Shown piece by piece: positions 8,624 to 17,219 of a stretch of DNA of 64,000 nt (position 1 is the stretch's first letter; the number at the start of each line of letters is the position of its first letter). The DNA comes from Burkholderiales bacterium (GTDB lineage Bacteria > Pseudomonadota > Gammaproteobacteria > Burkholderiales > Casimicrobiaceae), in NCBI GenBank assembly GCA_025354165.1, contig JANXNI010000007.1, positions 1 to 64,000 of the forward strand. The letters run 5' to 3'. The position numbers and the translations under genes are program-made. The notes below the pieces were generated by a model. The model saw only the letters and a list, made by a program, of their open reading frames with translations. It searched no databases and was not told where the DNA came from.

Positions 8624-10033
8624 ATGAATAGCAGACGTAACTTTCTAAAAACCGCAGGCATTGCTAGCGCAGTCGCCACGGCAACGGTTAGCCGCGTGGC
8701 CATGTCCGCGCTGCCCGAACCGGTCATACAAACCCAGCCCACGACGATGCCGCCGTTAGTCCCCAGCACTGGGCGACCGTACAACGCCGTGGTGACGCCG
8801 AACGGCTGGACTTTGCCGTGGCGGATGAATCAGGGTGTCAAGGAATTTCACCTCGTTGCCGAGCCGGTGGTGCGCGAAATGTGCGAAGGTTTCAAGGCGC
8901 ACTTGTGGGGTTACAACGGGCAGAGTCCGGGGCCGACGATTGAGGTCGTCGAGGGTGATCGTGTGCGCATTTTCGTGACTAACAAATTGCCTGAAGTCAC
9001 CAGCGTGCACTGGCATGGTCAACGCCTTCCGAACGGTATGGACGGTGTCACGGGCCTCACGCAAAAAGCGATTGAACCGGGCAAGACCTACGTCTACGAA
9101 TTCGTCGCGCGCCGCCCCGGTACGTTCATGTATCACCCGCATGCCGACGAGATGGTGCAGATGGCGATGGGGATGATGGGTTTTTGGGTCACCCATCCGA
9201 AGCAGAGACATCCGTTGATCGACGAGGTGGATCGCGACTTCTGCATTCTGCTGAATTCGTACGACATTGAGCCTGGCTCGTACACGCCGAAGATCATGAC
9301 GATGGTTGACTTCAATTTGTGGAGCTGGAACAGCCGCGTTTTTCCGGGCATCGATTCGTTCAATGTGCGGCAGGGCGACACGGTGCGCATTCGCGTCGGC
9401 AATGTGACGATGACCAATCACCCGATTCACATTCACGGGCATGAGTTTGTAGTCAGTGGCACTGACGGCGGGCCGACGCCAAAGGCTTCACGCTGGCCCG
9501 AGGTCACAGTTGATATTGCGGTCGGGCAAATGCGGCAGCTAGAGTTCCTCGCCGATGAGCCGGGCGACTGGTCGTTTCACTGCCACAAAAGCCATCACAC
9601 GATGAACGCGATGGGCCACAACGTGCCGACGATGATCGGGGTGGATCATCGCAGCGTCGTCAAAAAAGTGACCGACCTCATCCCCGCTTACATGGTGATG
9701 GGCGAGCGCGGCATGCACGACATGACCGAGATGGAAATGCCGCTGCCGGACAACACCGCCGCCATGATGACCGGCACCGGCCCGTTTGGATCGGTGGGCA
9801 TGGGCGGCATGTTTAGCGTGCTGAAAGTGCGCAAGGATCAAAAGCCCGGCGACTACTCCGACCCCGGCTGGTACAAGCATCCGCCGGGCGAAGTCGCGTT
9901 TGAATGGACGGGCGCCTTGCCTGATCCTGCGCGGCTTCAGGCGGAAGGCAGCGGATCAATGCCGCTCACAAAAAAGCCGAAACAGGATATCGAAGTTCAG
10001 ATCCGTAAACCTGTCGGACCGATGAATCATTAA
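8624..10033 (+). CDS. copA: Tat-exported multicopper oxidase
   Basis: A periplasmic laccase-like oxidase of 469 residues, expected to oxidise Cu(I) to the less toxic Cu(II). It starts with a twin-arginine signal (SRRNFLKTAGIASA). The copper sites are complete: HWHG at 129-132, HPH at 171-173, HPIHIHGHEF at 266-275 and HCHKSHH at 319-325, i.e. the type 1 centre plus the trinuclear cluster. After the last motif comes a Met-rich segment (HDMTEMEMPLPD, MMTGTG, GMGGMF), typical of cuprous oxidases. It is shorter than the ~600-residue plasmid-borne CopA/PcoA, so the gene symbol is by function rather than close orthology. It lies between the TolC-like and cupredoxin genes. Confidence 0.93.
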   Translation: MNSRRNFLKTAGIASAVATATVSRVAMSALPEPVIQTQPTTMPPLVPSTGRPYNAVVTPNGWTLPWRMNQGVKEFHLVAEPVVREMCEGFKAHLWGYNGQSPGPTIEVVEGDRVRIFVTNKLPEVTSVHWHGQRLPNGMDGVTGLTQKAIEPGKTYVYEFVARRPGTFMYHPHADEMVQMAMGMMGFWVTHPKQRHPLIDEVDRDFCILLNSYDIEPGSYTPKIMTMVDFNLWSWNSRVFPGIDSFNVRQGDTVRIRVGNVTMTNHPIHIHGHEFVVSGTDGGPTPKASRWPEVTVDIAVGQMRQLEFLADEPGDWSFHCHKSHHTMNAMGHNVPTMIGVDHRSVVKKVTDLIPAYMVMGERGMHDMTEMEMPLPDNTAAMMTGTGPFGSVGMGGMFSVLKVRKDQKPGDYSDPGWYKHPPGEVAFEWTGALPDPARLQAEGSGSMPLTKKPKQDIEVQIRKPVGPMNH

Positions 10034-10054
10034 TGCATACGTGAAAGAAATTTG

Positions 10055-10546
10055 ATGAAACGATCACTGACAAACCTTCTCACCGCCGCGCTGATATTCG
10101 CGTCGGCCGAAGCTGCCGCCCACGGCACCGATGACCACGCCAAAAAAGCGGCCCCAACCCAGAAAGAGCAGAAGGATTGGGGCATTGCCGGCGACGCCAA
10201 ATCAGTGCGAAGAACCATCGAAATCACAATGCTCGACAGCATGCGCTTCAGTCCTGACAAGATTGAAGTGAAGCTTGGCGACATCGTGAAATTCGTGGTG
10301 AAAAATACCGGCGGTGTGATGCATGAATTCGTGATCGGCACATCAAAAGACAACGCTGAACACGCGGCTTTGATGGTCAAGTTTCCGAACATGGAACACG
10401 ACGAGCCGTACATGGCGCATGTGCCTCCGGGCAAGACAGGCGAGATCGTATGGCAATTTAACAAAGCAGGCGACTTCGATTTCGCTTGCCTTATTGCGGG
10501 GCACTATCAGGCAGGAATGATTGGCCGCATTGCCGTCAAATCGTAA
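10055..10546 (+). CDS. Periplasmic cupredoxin (plastocyanin-like)
   Basis: A 163-residue small blue-copper-type protein. The ATG at 10055 is chosen over the preceding TTG. The signal peptide ends near AEAAAHG. The cupredoxin fold is supported by MRFSPDKIEVKLGDIVKFVV, and the type 1 ligands are His90 (in GVMHEFVIG), Cys145, His150 and Met155 (in FACLIAGHYQAGM). It probably carries electrons or copper for the neighbouring multicopper oxidase. It lies 21 bp after that gene and so is co-transcribed. Confidence 0.92.
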   Translation: MKRSLTNLLTAALIFASAEAAAHGTDDHAKKAAPTQKEQKDWGIAGDAKSVRRTIEITMLDSMRFSPDKIEVKLGDIVKFVVKNTGGVMHEFVIGTSKDNAEHAALMVKFPNMEHDEPYMAHVPPGKTGEIVWQFNKAGDFDFACLIAGHYQAGMIGRIAVKS

Positions 10547-10612
10547 CGAACGACCGTACTTTCCATCTCAATTAAATCCCTAACAAACCACCTTCAACCA
10601 TCAGGAGTTCTC

Positions 10613-10936
10613 ATGAAAATCGCATCGACATTTCTCGCAATTTGCCTTTTGGCGGCGCTTCCGTCGTCAATCGGATTCGCGCAGCAACCCGCCGCCGCTA
10701 TTCCAGCAAGCCCAGACCTGACCAACGGCGAAATCCGCAAGGTCGATAAAGACAGCAAAAAAATCACCATCAAACACGGTGAGATCAAGAACCTCGACAT
10801 GCCCGCAATGACGATGGTGTTTCAGGTGAAAGACGCCGCGATGCTCGACAAAATTCAGGTGGGCGACAAGGTGACGTTCAAAGTCGAGAAACAGCTCGGC
10901 GCATTCGTGGTGACCGAGTTGCAATTGGCCAAATAA
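10613..10936 (+). CDS. CusF-like periplasmic copper-binding protein
   Basis: A 107-residue protein with signal peptide (ending GFAQ) and one CusF domain; a strong Shine-Dalgarno (CAGGAG) precedes the ATG. In E. coli CusF, Cu(I)/Ag(I) is bound by His36, Met47 and Met49, with Trp44 capping the site. The same spacing here gives His55, Met66 and Met68, while the Trp position is Met63 (motif LDMPAMTMVF). The protein is the last gene of the copper operon and probably buffers or delivers periplasmic Cu(I). CusF normally feeds the CusBA pump, which is not encoded here. Confidence 0.9.
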   Translation: MKIASTFLAICLLAALPSSIGFAQQPAAAIPASPDLTNGEIRKVDKDSKKITIKHGEIKNLDMPAMTMVFQVKDAAMLDKIQVGDKVTFKVEKQLGAFVVTELQLAK

Positions 10937-10974
10937 ATCACCGGTTGAGTCGGCACAGCGGGACGACTGTGAAT

Positions 10975-11091
10975 CAACTTTTGTCGCTAACGCAGGAGCA
11001 ATGAGGGCTGAAGGTCTATTGGCGATCAAGTCGATAAATGCAAAAATGGGCCCGTAGGCCCATTGAGAATGCGGGTTACAGCTAAAAGCTG
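10975..11091. repeat. 117-bp TCGA-centred palindromic element, copy 3
   Basis: Left arm 58 nt, right arm 59 nt, meeting at TCGA (11031-11034). The ends are CAACTTTTG and CTAAAAGCTG; the left inner block is GAGGGCTG. It fills the gap between the convergent CusF-like and lipase-like genes and includes a strong short hairpin in its right arm (11045-11064). Confidence 0.78.
11042..11064 (-). terminator. Probable Rho-independent terminator of the hydrolase gene
   Basis: The perfect 8-bp stem AATGGGCC/GGCCCATT with a 4-nt loop is followed on the minus strand by a run of five T. It lies about 40 bp after the stop of the alpha/beta hydrolase gene and is embedded in palindromic element copy 3. Confidence 0.65.
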
Positions 11092-11105
11092 TTTCCGAAT
11101 TTTGC

Positions 11106-12566
11106 TTACAGACCTGCCGCCAGAACGCTCTGGAAGTAGCTGCGCACCGCTAAGTTGCAGAACGGCGGTACGAGGCTGCCGTGATAAGCGCTCAGTACGC
11201 GCTCTGCAGGAGACGCGCCCAGTGTCGGATCAGCAGCTGCGCCAGCCTTTGCCTGTGCAAAGGCGCCAGCGAGCGTTGGCCCAACCGTGGTTGCGTCTTC
11301 AACGTTAAATACCGTGGTCAGCGATTGCGCACCGTGAATCGCGAAAGCGCGCGCTTCGTCCGTTGTATTGCTGCCAAACACGGTAGGATCCTGCGCGCCG
11401 TAGCACATTGCGACCGGGCGGGTTGGCGTGAAGCCCAAAAGATCGTTCTTGGCTGCGGCAATCCACGCTGGGTTGTTTGGATTGGTCAAAACCGCCTGAC
11501 GATAGCTGTCCTTGATCAGGTTAGGTGTACCGATACCGCTCGCGAACAGGGCGTTCAGAGATGGATCAGGCGTGACCAATGCGCCGTTGGCGAAGAGCTT
11601 GGTGGGCAGCTTGCCGGTGGTGAACAACTGGGTGAACGTGAGCGGCCCCGGCATCAGCGTTTCGATCCCAGTGGCGTAGGCCGACTCGTAGACGTCCGAC
11701 GGCGATGTGTAGAGATTGCCGTAAGCCTTCTGCCAAGCCGTCAGAATCAGCGGTGTAAAGACCGTTGCACCTGCGTTAACACCGCCCGCAAATACCGTTT
11801 TGAACGTGTTGACCAGCGAGTACGGGCCGGACATGTTGCCTGATGCAGTGACCTTAAATTCGCTGCCGTATTTGGTTTGCATGGCTTGATGGGTGGCCAT
11901 CGAAACGTAACCGCCTTGCGAGTAACCCGAAAGGAACAATTTGCCCGAATCGTTGGCACCGACCGCGGTGAACGCTTTGCGCGCAGCGCGCAGTGCGTCG
12001 ATCATGTCATTCGACTGTTGCTCGCCGACTAAATAAGGGTGATAGGTTGAACGCGACCCGTCGTAGCCGACATAGTTTGAGGTGACGACGATCCAGCCCT
12101 GCGCTGCATACATCGCGGCGACAAGGCCCGCTTCGCTGGTGGCGGGGCTAGCAATGTTGAAGCCTTTTTCAACCGTCGTGCCGTGGCTGTAAAGCAGAAC
12201 TGGACGCGGGCCGGAACAAGCTGGATCGGTTCCGCTTGGCACCATGATGCCGCCGGTGGCGTTGGTCGCTTCGCCAACCGCACCGACCGTGTTGTATTCC
12301 ATATAGTGGAACGTGATGCCACATTTCGGAGCGCCAGCAAGCTGTAGCAATCCTTTACCGCTCGCCGTTGAATTCAAAACGTTCTGGAAATCCGTGGCAG
12401 TTGGGAAACTCGCCAGAATGACAGGTGGGTTGGCAACGAGCGTTCCCCGCGCGGTGGTGAGGTCAATGGCAGGGCCGGGAGCAACGTCACCGCCGCCACT
12501 ACAGGCGGTCAGCACGGCTGCGGTCAGCACGGCAAACGCGCCAACTTTGAGAATTTGTTTGGACAT
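11106..12566 (-). CDS. Alpha/beta-hydrolase (lipase-like) lipoprotein
   Basis: A secreted esterase/lipase-type hydrolase of about 486 residues. Two adjacent ATGs (12569 and 12566) follow the Shine-Dalgarno AAGGAGG; the second is better spaced. The signal ends in lipobox LTAC followed by SGGGD. The fold is marked by PVLLYSHGTTV (oxyanion-hole region), GWIVVTSNYVGYDGS, the nucleophile elbow GYSQGG, and a late stretch PVAMCYGAQDPTVFG that should carry the catalytic Asp, with His in SAYHGSLVP. This matches the secretory-lipase-like branch of the superfamily. Substrate is unknown. It is monocistronic and convergent with the copper operon. Confidence 0.87.
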   Translation of the reverse strand: MSKQILKVGAFAVLTAAVLTACSGGGDVAPGPAIDLTTARGTLVANPPVILASFPTATDFQNVLNSTASGKGLLQLAGAPKCGITFHYMEYNTVGAVGEATNATGGIMVPSGTDPACSGPRPVLLYSHGTTVEKGFNIASPATSEAGLVAAMYAAQGWIVVTSNYVGYDGSRSTYHPYLVGEQQSNDMIDALRAARKAFTAVGANDSGKLFLSGYSQGGYVSMATHQAMQTKYGSEFKVTASGNMSGPYSLVNTFKTVFAGGVNAGATVFTPLILTAWQKAYGNLYTSPSDVYESAYATGIETLMPGPLTFTQLFTTGKLPTKLFANGALVTPDPSLNALFASGIGTPNLIKDSYRQAVLTNPNNPAWIAAAKNDLLGFTPTRPVAMCYGAQDPTVFGSNTTDEARAFAIHGAQSLTTVFNVEDATTVGPTLAGAFAQAKAGAAADPTLGASPAERVLSAYHGSLVPPFCNLAVRSYFQSVLAAGL

Positions 12567-12749
12567 CATGATTCCTCCTTATTGAACTTTCGTCGCCACG
12601 TCGGCGTTCCGGCGTTGGTGGCGGCTTAACGTACGATGTTAGGCGTTTGTTAATCCGCCTGCTAGCGGCAAATTCAACGGCGTCCGGCTGGACGGTGCAA
12701 ATGTTGCGTTTCTGACAGGTGATTTTTGTGTATTTGTCAGGCAATGCGT

Positions 12750-15700
12750 TTAGAACGATCTGCGATTCGAACGCGCTCCGTTCGCCCGCGCAATCCCCGC
12801 TAGCATCAGCCCGAGCAACACCAGCATCCACACTGGCAAACCGGGTACTGGCAACGCCGCTTCGACCAGCTGGATGGCGGTGATGGTGGCCACCGCAGCG
12901 CTGGCGTCGCCCGAGTAGCGTGCCGTGAGCGTATGGCTGCCTTGCGCCAAAGTCAGCGTGGTCAGCGTCGCCACATCGCTGGCGTTCAGCGGCACCGTGC
13001 CAAGCACTGTAGCGCCATCACTGAACGTCACCGTGCCGGTCGGCACGGCTGCCGCCTTGACGCTATCGCCTGCCCGTTTGACCCCCGCACTGTTCACGCT
13101 ACTCGCGGGCGGCAGCACCGCCACCGTTGCAGTCAGAAGCACCGGCTGCCCTACCCGGGATGGATTGGGCGAACTGGTGAAGGTGATCGCAGTCGGGCTC
13201 GTGCCCACCGCCAGGTTGCCGCTCGCGCTGCTGGCCGTGAAGTTGGCATTCCCCGAATAGCTTGCCGTAAGCGTCTGGTTGCCCGCTGCGGTGGGCGTCA
13301 GGGAGCAACTGGTCGCCGGTAGGGTGATCGTGCAGCCATCTCCTGCGCCAACGCCGCCATCGCTCACGATAATCGTGCCGCTTGGCGTACCGCTGCCCGG
13401 GGCGGTGACCGCCACCGTTGCCATCACGTTCACCGATTGACCCAATGCGATGTTGGCCACCGGGCCGAGCGTGGTCGTGGTCGCGGCTTTGCTCACCGTC
13501 ACATTTACCGTCCCGGTTGTCGCGTTGTAGTTGGCATCCGCAGCTTTGGTTGCGGTGACGGTGCAGGTGCCGACATCGCTGCCCGTGAGCGTGCTGCCCG
13601 CGATCGAGCAGAAGGTGGGGCCAGCAGTGACGGAATAACTCACGGCGCCGGTGCCTGAGCCACCCGTCGTGCTTAGAACACTAGTGGCGTTGAAGACAAT
13701 ACTCGCTGGCGTCGCGACCGCCGTGAGAGCGGCCTGATTGGCTTTGCCCACCGTCACATTCACGGTTGCGGTGGTCGCGTTGTAGTTGGCGTCCGCTACT
13801 TTGGTGGCGGTGACGGTACAGGTGCCGACACCCGTGCCGGTGAGGGTGCTGCCCGCAATCGAGCAGAAGGTGGGGCCAGCAGTGACGGCATAACTCACGG
13901 CTCCGGTGCCCGAGCCGCCCGCGGTGGACAGTGCACTGGTGGCGTTGAAGACGATGCTCGCTGGGGTCGCGATGGCGGTGAGAGCGGCCTGATTGATCAT
14001 GTTCACCGTCACGTTCACCGTTGCCGTTGTCGCGTTGTAGTTCGCATCGGCTGCTTTGGTGGCGGTCACCGTGCAGGTGCCAGCGCCCGTGCCGGTGAGC
14101 GTGCTACCTGCAATCAAGCAGAACGTGGGGCCAGCCGTGACGGCATAACTCACTGCGCCAGTGCCTGAGCCCCCCGTGGTGGACAGGGCGCTCGTGGCAT
14201 TGAAGGCGATGCTGGATGGGGTAGCTGTGGCGGTGAACGCTGCCTGATTGAGCTTGGTAACGGTGATCGTCTGCTGCCCCTGCGGCGCAGCAGAATAGTT
14301 GATATTGCCAGCCTGATTCGCGTCCACGATGCAGGTGCCTCCGCCGGTGAACGACACGACCGCGCCCGCGATGGTGCAGGCCCCCGCAGCCGACGCCCCG
14401 TCAATCGAAAACGTGACTGGATTGCCCGAGGCACCGCCGGTGGCTGAGACGGTGTACGTTGCGCCGCCCACCGTCGGGCTCGTCGGCGCGGTGGAGGAAA
14501 ACGTGATCGTCTGCGCGGCCTGGCCCACCGGCAGGCTCAGCGTCGCGCTGGTCGATGTCTGCGTGTTGGAATCGCCTGAGTACACGGCGATGATCGAATG
14601 CAGACCGGCCGACAAGCTCGATATCGAGCATTGCGCTGCGCTGCTACTCACAGGCACCGCGCCGCAGCCGGGCAACGCAATCGCGCTCTCGCTGAAGGCC
14701 ACCGTACCGCCCGGCGTGGGGTTAGTTGTGGTGATCGTCGCAGTCAGCGTCGTGCTTTGGCCATAGACGGTCGATGTTGGTAAGGCGGACAGCGTCATCG
14801 TGCTTGCCGCCGCTGCCGCGGTAAGCGTCGCAGTCGCTGCCGTGCCCGCCGGTGCCTCATTTGAAGTGGCGGTGCTACTGGTGTCGACCAGCGATCCCGA
14901 ACTCTTGGGGCGAACCAGAACTGAAATCGTGCACGAGGTGCCCGCCGCCAGACTATTGGCGGTCAGACTAAACGTACCCGCAGGGGGATTAATGGCGAAC
15001 ACGCCGCCGCCGGTCGCGAAGGTGCCGCAGGTGCCGCCGGTTTGCGAGACTAAGGCCAGTCCGACCGGAACCGTATTGTTGAACTGCACATTGGTCAGCG
15101 CAATCGCATTCGGATTCGTCGCCGTAAAGGTAAATGTGCTGTTGCTGCCAACGGCGACCGAAGCAGGGCTGAACGCCGCATTCAGCGCCACAGGCGTATA
15201 CGACTCGACGGCACCAATATCGCAGGCCGGACCTTGTGGACGCGGCACGCGGCGCTGATCAGTTGCCTGCGAGCACGGCGCCGGACCGGCAGTATTGATC
15301 GCAACGCTGCCAGCCTGCGGCAGCATGACGTCGACGAGACCGCCACCCAGCGCGGCGGGCAGCGAGCCAAGCAACACAGAGCCGCTGGCCGCGTTGCTCG
15401 CGACAAAGCCGGTCGTCGCGCCGATCGCGTTGTACGTGCCGCTGCCGTTGCTGGTGCCAGAATGGATCGCGCTAATCACGACATCGCTTGCGCCACCGAC
15501 GCTGTTCGCGGCGATTGAGCGATTCATCACTAGTGTGGCGTTGCCTGAAGTGTTGCAGGTATTACCGCCAGCGCTGCACGCCGCCGCCGAGTCGCCCAAG
15601 CTGTAAATCGCGCCACCATCGGCGCTGCCGCCTGCGCCACCGGTACCTGCCGCAACGCTGTTGCCAGACGCCGTGACGGAGTCCAGCGTCAAGCTGCCTG

Positions 15701-16850
15701 CGTAGTTGAAAAGTGCACCACCATAGCCCGAACCGTTCCCGGAAAAAATGGTGATGTTGCCGCCGCCATTCGCCGCATTCGCGGCGAGGGTGACATTGGT
15801 CAGTGACACGATGCCTGCATCATTGAAAATCGCCCCGCCCATACCGCCGCCGCCACCCGCGAGATTGACGGTGATGCCAGCGCCGAAGCCGGGTGTGCCT
15901 TCGAGGGTGGCTGGGTCTGGGGCGAAAAAGCCGCCTTTACCGCCACCGCTGCCACCGAAGCCACCGGTCCCACCATTGCCGTGGTAACCGCCGAAACCGC
16001 CGCCGCCGCCGAAACCGCCCGTGCCGCCATTGCCCCCTGTTGCACTGCTGACAGCAATGCTGGCGTTACCGCCAGAACCGCCGCCACCGCCAAAGCCGCC
16101 GTCACTTCCAGCAGTGCCGTTGCCGGACGGGAAACTGGTGCCGTTGATGCCTTTCGCGCCGCCGTTGGGGCCGCCACCATCACCTCCACCGCCGACATTT
16201 TGCGAAGGCTGGCCTACACCGCTGCCACCAAAAGAGGCAGAGTTATCACGCGTCCCGCCGAGAGCCACATTGCCGGTCAGCGTGCATTGCTGCAAGATCA
16301 GCGTCCCCTGATTGAAGATTGCGCCGCCGGCCCCCATCGCACTGCCGCCGAAACGACCATGTCCGCCCTCTGCCAATCCATTGCTCAAGGTCAAACCGCG
16401 CAGCGTCAGGCTGCTGCCGCTCCCTACGTCGAAAAGGCGGAACGCCGCCGTGCCAGCAACGCTGGATCGTGTGATCACGACGCCTTTGGTGAGGCCATTG
16501 GTCGTGGCGTCGATGGTCAGCGCTTTACTTCCCGTGATGAAAAATGCCGAAGGGCCGAACTGGGTGCTGCCCGCCGACAGGTCGTTGACGAAGGTGGTCA
16601 AGCTGATGGTCGCGCCATCGAGCGCGGCGGCGAACACCAAAGTGTCGTTCGTTGCGGCAGCCGCGATCTGGTCGCGCAGTGAGCCCACGCCGCTGTCGGC
16701 GTTGGTGGTGACCGTCAATGTCGCCGACCATGTCGGCGCGACGAGTGCGAACAGCAGCACGAGCGCGATTCGTCTGCAGAGATTGCGCAGCGTGAAACGT
16801 ACGGGCGAGCTGAATTGCGTGACCGACGTCACGACATGGCGTGTGAACAT
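12750..16850 (-). CDS. Large Ig-repeat surface protein with C-terminal sorting-type anchor
   Basis: A 1366-residue secreted protein. The ATG at 16850 is preferred because GGGGATT precedes it. After the signal peptide (ending PTWSA) comes a right-handed beta-helix region (GSLRDQIAAA to DIGAVE, about residues 40-540) that is extremely Gly-rich in the middle, then a DUF11-like domain, a bacterial Ig-like domain (TVYGQSTTLTATITT), three near-identical 85-residue tandem repeats, and two further Ig-like domains. The C-terminus has a short LPVPGLPVWM motif, a hydrophobic helix and an Arg-rich tail (RSNRR), the layout of IPTL/PEP-CTERM sorting signals processed by exosortase-like enzymes. Role is probably adhesin or matrix protein. 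The leader before the gene holds palindromic element copy 4. Confidence 0.87.
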   Translation of the reverse strand: MFTRHVVTSVTQFSSPVRFTLRNLCRRIALVLLFALVAPTWSATLTVTTNADSGVGSLRDQIAAAATNDTLVFAAALDGATISLTTFVNDLSAGSTQFGPSAFFITGSKALTIDATTNGLTKGVVITRSSVAGTAAFRLFDVGSGSSLTLRGLTLSNGLAEGGHGRFGGSAMGAGGAIFNQGTLILQQCTLTGNVALGGTRDNSASFGGSGVGQPSQNVGGGGDGGGPNGGAKGINGTSFPSGNGTAGSDGGFGGGGGSGGNASIAVSSATGGNGGTGGFGGGGGFGGYHGNGGTGGFGGSGGGKGGFFAPDPATLEGTPGFGAGITVNLAGGGGGMGGAIFNDAGIVSLTNVTLAANAANGGGNITIFSGNGSGYGGALFNYAGSLTLDSVTASGNSVAAGTGGAGGSADGGAIYSLGDSAAACSAGGNTCNTSGNATLVMNRSIAANSVGGASDVVISAIHSGTSNGSGTYNAIGATTGFVASNAASGSVLLGSLPAALGGGLVDVMLPQAGSVAINTAGPAPCSQATDQRRVPRPQGPACDIGAVESYTPVALNAAFSPASVAVGSNSTFTFTATNPNAIALTNVQFNNTVPVGLALVSQTGGTCGTFATGGGVFAINPPAGTFSLTANSLAAGTSCTISVLVRPKSSGSLVDTSSTATSNEAPAGTAATATLTAAAAASTMTLSALPTSTVYGQSTTLTATITTTNPTPGGTVAFSESAIALPGCGAVPVSSSAAQCSISSLSAGLHSIIAVYSGDSNTQTSTSATLSLPVGQAAQTITFSSTAPTSPTVGGATYTVSATGGASGNPVTFSIDGASAAGACTIAGAVVSFTGGGTCIVDANQAGNINYSAAPQGQQTITVTKLNQAAFTATATPSSIAFNATSALSTTGGSGTGAVSYAVTAGPTFCLIAGSTLTGTGAGTCTVTATKAADANYNATTATVNVTVNMINQAALTAIATPASIVFNATSALSTAGGSGTGAVSYAVTAGPTFCSIAGSTLTGTGVGTCTVTATKVADANYNATTATVNVTVGKANQAALTAVATPASIVFNATSVLSTTGGSGTGAVSYSVTAGPTFCSIAGSTLTGSDVGTCTVTATKAADANYNATTGTVNVTVSKAATTTTLGPVANIALGQSVNVMATVAVTAPGSGTPSGTIIVSDGGVGAGDGCTITLPATSCSLTPTAAGNQTLTASYSGNANFTASSASGNLAVGTSPTAITFTSSPNPSRVGQPVLLTATVAVLPPASSVNSAGVKRAGDSVKAAAVPTGTVTFSDGATVLGTVPLNASDVATLTTLTLAQGSHTLTARYSGDASAAVATITAIQLVEAALPVPGLPVWMLVLLGLMLAGIARANGARSNRRSF
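13485..14249 (-). repeat. Three tandem 255-bp coding repeats
   Basis: Three head-to-tail units of exactly 255 bp (85 codons) inside the surface protein gene; the marker CCTGATTG recurs at 13733, 13988 and 14243. Each unit encodes NQAA(L/F)TA at its start, GGSGTGAVSY in the middle and TCTVTATKxADANYNATT near its end. The units differ at only a few residues, so they duplicated recently or are homogenised by recombination. The spacing would allow in-frame loss or gain of units. Confidence 0.92.
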
Positions 16851-16964
16851 GAGAATCCCCGATATTTCTGATCTTGCGCTCACTTGTAGCGCAAAAAATC
16901 GTACGCGATCACTTTAATTTCTCGGGATCCTTTGCGAAAACGTGCGCCAACATTAAAAGTTAAA

Positions 16965-17080
16965 CAACTTTTTTGAAAATCCCATTCTGCGTTGGGGCTG
17001 GGGGCTGTTTTAGGCATTAACCGACTTGTGCTGTTTTGTCGATTCAGCCCCGGTGCAGTATGGGATGCGTAACAAAGTTG
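16965..17080. repeat. 116-bp TCGA-type palindromic element, copy 4
   Basis: Two 58-nt arms meet at CCGA (17021-17024), a one-base variant of the central TCGA. Ends are CAACTTTTTTG and AACAAAGTTG. The outer 36 nt pair particularly well: ATCCCAT, CTGC and GGGGCTG of the left arm are all matched on the right. It occupies the middle of a 369-bp gene-free stretch (16851-17219); apart from this element I see nothing recognisable there. Confidence 0.82.
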
Positions 17081-17219
17081 ATTATGTGGTTCGGCGGTTG
17101 TAAACATGGCGTCCACGCGCCGATCCCCCTTGATTCGTCGGTTGCGCTTTCAAATTCGGCGGCGAAACCGTATGGGATATGCCATGTGGGATACGCAACG
17201 TCAATTTGCCGACAAGTGC

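Noticed and set aside
15981-16682. Long plus-strand reading frame antisense to the Gly-rich surface protein
   Set aside because: It mirrors the Gly-rich codons of the real gene, has Ala/Arg-rich biased composition and no recognisable domain.
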